This document shows positions 59,201-64,000 of a DNA stretch of 64,000 nucleotides, piece after piece. A program made the position numbers and the translations under genes. The notes beneath the pieces were generated by a model that was not told the origin of the DNA, did no database searches, and worked only from the letters and a program-made list of their open reading frames with translations. This stretch comes from Ulva prolifera (Eukaryota > Chlorophyta > Ulvophyceae > Ulvales > Ulvaceae). The stretch is taken from positions 1,336,501-1,400,500 of the forward strand of contig CM041197.1 of NCBI GenBank assembly GCA_023078555.1, written 5' to 3'. The first letter of the stretch is position 1. The number at the start of each line of letters is the position of its first letter.

Positions 59201-59925
59201 GGAACTGTCGTTCATGCCTGTGTGTTCTTGCGTGGCTGACACAATGTCCGTGGTTCTCACCCACCCAACAGCGGACGGTGGAGGGTCTCGTGCAGAGTGC
59301 ACACATCCGCGGGCTCTGCTGGCCATGATGCCACGTGTTGGAATCTGCATGGCTCTGCTGGTATTTGAGTGTGCCGATCGAATGTGCTGAAACACCCTCA
59401 CAGCCATCAGGCTCAGCGCCGCGAGGAACGGACTGCCTCACGCGAAACACATGGCCAACAAAACTAGCTCCTGGTGATCCCGAGCCTCAGATTTTCTGTC
59501 ACCACACCTGATCAACCCCTGTGGATGCAGGCCCAGACGGAGTCATCCGCATTGGCGGAGACGAACCTGCTGGCAGCCCCGTCGACGGCACCATCACCAG
59601 CACCACCACCGCCGGCGATGCGCCCGCCCCCGCCGACACATCGACCACTCGTGGCGGCTCCTTTGGCGTCGGCGACAGCACCGTGCCAGAAGCCGTGCCC
59701 CCCGGCGTTGACGCACCACCTGTCGATGGTGCGGTGGATGTCGGCGATGATGGCGCGGATGAGGGGGACCCTGCCGGGGACTCTGACGGAGATGCGGAGG
59801 CGCCGGTGGGGCTGGTGGGTGTTGAGACGCTGGAGAGCGGGGCCCGGGGTGCCTCCGGTGCCGGGATGGGTGGAATGCTGGCGGCTGCCGGAGCAGCGGC
59901 CTCTATGGCTGCGCTGTTGATGTAG
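56145..59925 (+). CDS. Secreted, probably GPI-anchored protein with VTIDG tandem repeats
   Basis: Four exons join in phase 1: 56145-56259, 57371-57544, 58140-59093 and 59531-59925, giving 545 residues. The N terminus has a basic segment and hydrophobic core (LMKVSLLAACLVASRA), a signal peptide. Residues ~40-150 are Cys-rich (AACLPADLD, NNVQTCSGRQ, PICKDVTLPD, GCDVCGDVEQD). Residues ~190-410 are degenerate repeats of about 20-30 residues built from GDGDIVVGSGGVTIDGVPVS and variants. The next ~110 residues are Gly/Asp/Pro-rich. The chain ends in small and hydrophobic residues (GMGGMLAAAGAAASMAALLM) with no charged tail, as in GPI-attachment signals. The ATG at 56145 was chosen over 56142 because it is the one conserved in the paralogue at 63956. 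A cell-wall or surface role is inferred. Confidence 0.8.
57836..57937 (+). mobile_element. hAT-like MITE in repeat-protein intron 2
   Basis: A complete copy inside intron 57545-58139, from CAGTGTTCCGTTGC to GACCCAACACTG. The flanks CTCCAGTG and CTGTACTG agree at 5 of 8 bases, so the insertion is old. Confidence 0.88.
58440..59093 (+). repeat. Coding tandem repeats (VTIDG type)
   Basis: Degenerate repeats in the large exon: two early units with DGPDAGGEIVVGDGDIVVG, then units alternating IVVGSGGVTIDG-PVSA and VTIGNGDIVVNG-PVSA. Two DNA blocks (around 58719-58790 and 58869-58930) are nearly identical, indicating recent unit duplication. Confidence 0.8.
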
Positions 59926-60513
59926 AGCGCACGGCACCACGCGCTCCGAGCGGTTGTGCGTTGTTTCTGGCTGGGGACTGCAATGCATGAGATTCATGCA
60001 TGGGATGCGCGCAGCACAAGGGCGGGGCATTGACAGCAGACGCATGCGTGCGTGGGCACTGGCGTGCACACACTATTGGCTCAACGATGAGGTTGTTGGT
60101 GCTGGAGGCGCTTGCGGCCTGCCGGGTCGATTGGGGCTATGTGCCGTGCTCAAAGGGAGCAAAAACGGAGCAGAGGTCGTGCACGGGCGCTGAGCTACGG
60201 ACCAGAGTGGACTGCAGCTGTGGTTTTGGAGGTGTCTCACACGCGAATGGCTTCAGAATCGAGTGAAGTTCGAGCATCTGATCGGGGCCGGGTGTCCTCT
60301 GGTGGCTGTGTGTGCTGTGAGCATCTGCCATGGTAGCCTGTGCGGCCGCCATGGCAGCAGAGCCTGTTCACCACGCGGAGGTTGATCATGCATCAGATGC
60401 CATCTCAGTGAGAGTGAAGGGCCAAGGTGAGGGAGAGAAGAGGCCAGGGCAGAGGTGCTGGGCTGGCTTTTCTTTCAAAGCATCTGCGATGTTTGAGCAA
60501 CGCAGGGCACGTA

Positions 60514-60599
60514 CGGTATCTGTGTAGCGGTGCGGTATCTGTGTAGCGGTGCGGTATCTGTGTAGCGGTGCGGTATCTGTGTAGCGGTGCGGTATCTGT
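60514..60599 (+). repeat. 19-bp tandem repeat, 4.5 units
   Basis: The unit CGGTATCTGTGTAGCGGTG is repeated four times without change (60514-60589), followed by half a unit. Confidence 0.9.
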
Positions 60600-61297
60600 C
60601 GAGCTGCGCCGCGATTTCCATTTGAATGGTATCGCATCGTGCTGCAGCGCGGCGCTGCGTATTATTTTATATCACAGCGACACCTCTGCGGCAGCTCTGA
60701 GTGTGATTGCGCACACACTCATGTGGAGAGTTGGATCAGGCCGGCGCTGTGAGGGGCGCGTGTGATGACAAACACGTGTCAGAGCGTGTGTGTCCCTCTT
60801 CCTATTGTGCTTGTGTGCTGTTTGCATGCGACTGCCTAGCGAGAGTCAAGCAGCGGTGCAACTGCTATATATACACCCCCCATCTACATAAGCGTGACCA
60901 CTAGATGCAGTCCCGCACTTGCAGCAGCTGTATGTGTCAGTGTGTTCAGACACTGTGCATGAGACACTGGCGGTGTGTTCAGGTATGGTGCCACGACGGT
61001 CTGTGTATGTGACAATCGCATGCATCGGGTCGTTCAGTCCAGTAGCTGTTCGTATCAGAGTTCCGTGGTGGGATGCACTCATAATTGATGACTGATGTTG
61101 TCTACCCTACATGGTGACAGACATGTAAATACTTGATTGTAAACAGGCCTTTCAGTTGATCAGAGATGAAAAACATTGATAAAGCCGGAATTGTCCTGTT
61201 TGGACCAGAGCTGTACTCTGTGAATTGCGTCACCGCATAACAGCGTGATGCTGACAGCACATGGCACGCCTAACAACACACAGGGGGGCAGTGTGAT

Positions 61298-61888
61298 GGT
61301 TAAGAGGACAAAGATAGATGCGCAGGTAGCACAGCAGGACCCCGGATCACTGCATGCAAGCAAGCAAGCAACCACCGCCACTCCACACATGTACACAACA
61401 TATCCGAGACACTGCAGCTCGCGATCGCCAGCACCACTCGCACACACCGGCACCTCCACTCACCCACACCCTCGCACACCCCTTGCCAGCGTGTCGCACG
61501 GACAAAGCCGGGGGGTGAGGCAGCACCGCAAGATGCTCACGCATGGCGTCACCGTGTGCACGGACGGGGGCACCACCGTATGGCGCACGCACGCAACCAC
61601 CGGCAGTCCACACAAAATTCCGCTGCAGCTGCCCACTGGCACCGGCCATGCACGCCAGTGCCCCTGCTGCTGCCAGCGCGTGCCCAAGCCCACACACGCA
61701 CACACGCACGTTTTCCACCGTTTTCGGGTTCGACGTGGGTGTACAGTTCCTAGGTACAGCTATCGTGCATGCATTGGGGCGTTGGCATGATTCTTCGTTG
61801 CCTTCAAGTTGGCAGTGCGTCCGGCCACTCCGACTTTCTCCTCTTAACACACAGTGTGCACACGTGGCCCATGCTTTGTCCTTGTAAC
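61298..61888. mobile_element. Candidate ~0.6-kb family B element with inverted ends
   Basis: A forward B motif at 61298-61332 (TTAAGAGGACAAAG, then GCGCAGGTAGCAC) and a reverse B motif at 61873-61888 (GCTTTGTCCTTGTAAC) enclose an AC-rich body. A further internal B-like piece (GGACAAAGCCGG then GAGGCAGCACCGC) lies at about 61500-61530. The inverted arrangement suggests a non-autonomous transposon; no target duplication was established. Confidence 0.45.
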
Positions 61889-62505
61889 GCCCGTAAGGAG
61901 TCGCGGCTGCGGCATGCATGTGCAGCGTTGCCACACAGGGGCGCGCGCCGCCGCCGCGCGGAGCCGGGGCAGCGGCGTGATACCGGGCCGGAATCGGCGA
62001 GGCAGGTATGCTATACTAGTACTATTGGGCTGCATGCATGCGCTCACTAGGAGGAGTTCTGAAGTTCACCCTTCTGGACACAGCGATTGAGGACAGGGCT
62101 GCATCAATGATCAAGGCCGGTCCATGTGGCAATCCAGTGATATGGCCGCTGTTCCACTGGAATGCCACAGCCTAAGATTAGGCCTGAACTGTTAGCTGAA
62201 GACTGCCGTGCAAGCATGATATTGTTAAGATGCGAGGTAAAAGCGAGCAGACATATTGACGAAGGGTAGTTACTGAGATATTGTCGATCAATATAAGGCA
62301 GCGAACCAGCCACTGCCGTTGGGCTAATCCGCTGTATGTCGAAGACATGCATGGCCAGTCACTCTGACCACACTACATTCCTGACAGATATGTACCTCAC
62401 AAAACATGTGGTACAACATTTGGCTGATACAACATGTGTTGCTACGCTCATGGTCATGGTCAGGGCATATTTGTGCACATAATGCTTCGATGGGCCGCAT
62501 AATGT

Positions 62506-62541
62506 GTGACGAGGATAAATGCGGCGAGGCGGGCAGCACCG
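62506..62541 (+). repeat. Family B dispersed repeat, copy 9
   Basis: GTGACGAGGATAAATGCGG then CGAGGCGGGCAGCACCGC, 30 bases before a MITE copy. Confidence 0.6.
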
Positions 62542-62571
62542 CGAAAGAAGCCATACGCATATTGTGTGTAC

Positions 62572-62676
62572 CAGTGTTTGGTCACGGTGCAGCATTTCCA
62601 GGGCTGCCGCCCAGAAATTACACCTGCTGAACATACGCAATTGTTCCATATGATCGGGCCCGACGACCCAACACGG
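62572..62676 (+). mobile_element. hAT-like MITE, intergenic copy
   Basis: From CAGTGTTTGGTCACGGTGC to GACCCAACACGG. The flanks GTGTGTAC and GTGTGAAC agree at 7 of 8 bases, a nearly intact target duplication. Confidence 0.88.
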
Positions 62677-62730
62677 GTGTGAACTGACGTCATGTGCCAG
62701 CTTCAGGGCACTCCCAGCACTCAGGTGCCC

Positions 62731-62760
62731 TCTCCCGTGCCGGGATCCCGGCACGGGAGA
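62731..62760. repeat. Perfect 30-bp palindrome
   Basis: TCTCCCGTGCCGGGA followed immediately by its exact reverse complement, centred on GGATCC. No loop, so it can form a cruciform. It lies between a MITE and a family C copy. Confidence 0.85.
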
Positions 62761-62798
62761 ACGGCAGTGAGGCAGTGAGTATGCCCCAGGAAGGCAAG

Positions 62799-62887
62799 GG
62801 GAAGTAAAGTAAAGTAAATCTAAATTTACTGAGCCGTATCCTATTGGACATTGACAACTCCGAGTCAATGGGACCACATATGCCGAA
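62799..62887 (-). repeat. Family C dispersed repeat, copy 5
   Basis: Reverse copy with AGTAAAGTAAAGTAAATCT, ACTGAGCCGTATCCTATTGG and GGGACCACATATG, closely matching 12764-12851. Confidence 0.75.
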
Positions 62888-63279
62888 GTCCCCTGGACTG
62901 TGAAGCCTTTTGGAGTTGTGCTCTGCAAGGTCTCAGCACGTGCATGCAGCTTTGCTTCTGCAAAACTGCATGCAGGTGCTGCAGCCATGGTACATGCCAG
63001 TACCAGGTGCAGCTTGGTGGCGTTTGGTCGTTGTTGTCAGGAAGTCGGACCTGTGCATGGACATGTGTGCGCAGCAGCTGCATGGCTCCCATGCCGGCCA
63101 CAGGGCTGTGCAGTGCAGAGTCTGCACATGTGTTGCCTTCACTGTGTGCCAAATGTGGCCACCGGTGATAGAAGACCCTCCGGGCCCATGCATGATCTGA
63201 TGACCTCGAGAAAGGTTGAATTTACCGTAAGGGTTGGAAGAGAGTACAGCAAGGAAATCTCACACACGATGCTGAACGG

Positions 63280-63955
63280 TAAGCTCGTGCAGCGCCCTAC
63301 GTACACCAGCACCAGGTGTGCGTGTTTCAGAAAGAGTGAAAGGGTCGAGCAAAGCCGACAGCGCCTCAAACGCCACCGCAAGCCACGCATGAGGCACCAC
63401 GCCATGCACGCCCCGCCGGGATCTAGCTGCACAAGCAGCTGGGTAATTCATGCACACGTATGTGTACATATGCTGTCAGCGTGGCTGTCCTACGCGTGCA
63501 GAAACGCGCTGGATCCACTCCGGAGGTGCGCTGGCGACGCCTCCTGGTGTTCAAGCTGTCAGCAGAACTGCGGGCTTGGTCTGCTATATGACCTTGCGCG
63601 TCTTGTCTGAAGCAGTCAATTTCGTGCATCTGTGCTAGATAGCTATAGTGTATGATCTATGCGCAGGACTGTGGCTACCGAATCACTCAGGGGAATGCAC
63701 TGCAGCTTGAAGTTCTGACAGTCCAAGTAACGCAGCGAGTGGCCGCGTCCGCGCCATCTGCAGTTCTATTCATAGATCCACATCCTAAGCCCGTTTATCC
63801 TCGCTGTTCGATCGAACGCATAGCCCCGCGAGCGACAGTAGACGCGTCCGGCACGGCTTCATCAGTCCGTTGCATCTCATTCTGTCTGATTGGGCACAGT
63901 GCTACTTGAGTATCACTGAGCTGCTAGTGTAGAACTTTACTCTGGGCGATTGATC
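63280..63955 (+). repeat. Tandem-duplicated promoter block, copy 2
   Basis: Counterpart of about 55380-56144 (see that entry). Identity is patchy, with conserved islands separated by diverged or gapped DNA, as expected of an old duplication under partial constraint. Confidence 0.6.
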
Positions 63956-64000
63956 ATGAGTGTATTTGGCTCGAGACAGACGATGGCCAAGCCTCGAGGA
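63956..64000 (+). CDS. Paralogue of the secreted repeat protein, first exon cut by window end
   Basis: Fifteen codons are visible, MSVFGSRQTMAKPRG, matching MSAQGSRQTMAKTGG at the start of the gene at 56145. The conservation is at protein level (GSRQTMAK) with silent and conservative changes, and the upstream DNA is also related. This indicates a tandem gene copy continuing to the right. The predicted signal peptide and later exons lie outside the window. Confidence 0.6.
   Translation, partial: MSVFGSRQTMAKPRG

Larger units (their letters stand above)
59926..63955. other. Intergenic spacer between tandem paralogues
   Basis: It contains the 19-bp tandem array, family B, MITE, palindrome and family C copies listed separately, an AC-rich tract at 61430-61720, and the duplicated promoter block near the right end. 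No gene is supported. Confidence 0.55.

Noticed and set aside
1..64000. CRISPR arrays, bacterial operons, tRNA or rRNA genes
   Set aside because: No regularly spaced repeats with unique spacers, no Shine-Dalgarno-linked gene strings and no recognisable tRNA cloverleaf or rRNA core were seen; the gene structure is eukaryotic throughout.

Overview
The window is nuclear DNA from a eukaryote with intron-rich, GC-rich genes. It is probably a green (chlorophyte-type) alga. The reasons are Pro/Ser/Ala-rich wall-type ectodomains with SPPP runs, very GC-rich third codon positions, short to medium spliceosomal introns with TGCAG acceptors and an unusual preference for GTGCGN donors, and large repeat-filled intergenic spaces. 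No species is claimed. All gene models were built by hand, joining reading frames at GT/AG sites so that codon phases agree; none is backed by transcripts.

Layout. 1-4137 (minus): a Pro/Ala/Asp-rich gene leaving the window at the left. 4.2-15.8 kb: mostly repeats and unassigned DNA, with one weak small ORF and an AT-richer orphan exon between 22-bp inverted repeats. 15831-28812 (plus): a 12-exon receptor-like gene of at least 2434 residues, with a Pro/Ala-rich ectodomain, a probable beta-helix segment, one transmembrane helix, a Ser/Gly/Pro-rich juxtamembrane region and a kinase fold whose catalytic loop reads HRN instead of HRD. 30560-31905 (plus): a TlyA-type S4/FtsJ rRNA methyltransferase with a transit-peptide-like N terminus. 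32682-37064 (plus): a 1178-residue protein with an acidic N-terminal motif and coiled coil, reminiscent of ATRIP. 38.3-45.7 kb: four small two-exon genes without recognised function. 46874-52217 (plus): a nine-exon NAT/NCS2 nucleobase transporter with one GC-AG intron. 56145-59925 (plus): a secreted, probably GPI-anchored repeat protein. From 63956 the first exon of its tandem paralogue begins and is cut by the window end.

Mobile DNA is prominent. A ~100-bp MITE family with CAGTGTTGGGTC ends and 8-bp target duplications (hAT-like) has seven recognisable copies, five of them inside introns of four different genes. Two other dispersed families (called B and C here) recur 9 and 5 times. Several near-perfect hairpins or palindromes sit in introns and intergenic DNA.

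Taken together, the confident genes suggest cell-surface/wall functions (two receptor-like Pro-rich genes and a tandem pair of secreted repeat proteins) next to housekeeping genes (organellar rRNA methylation, nucleobase uptake, possibly DNA-damage signalling). The most novel element is the giant receptor-like protein with a predicted inactive kinase, with a Pro-rich relative in opposite orientation on its 5' side.
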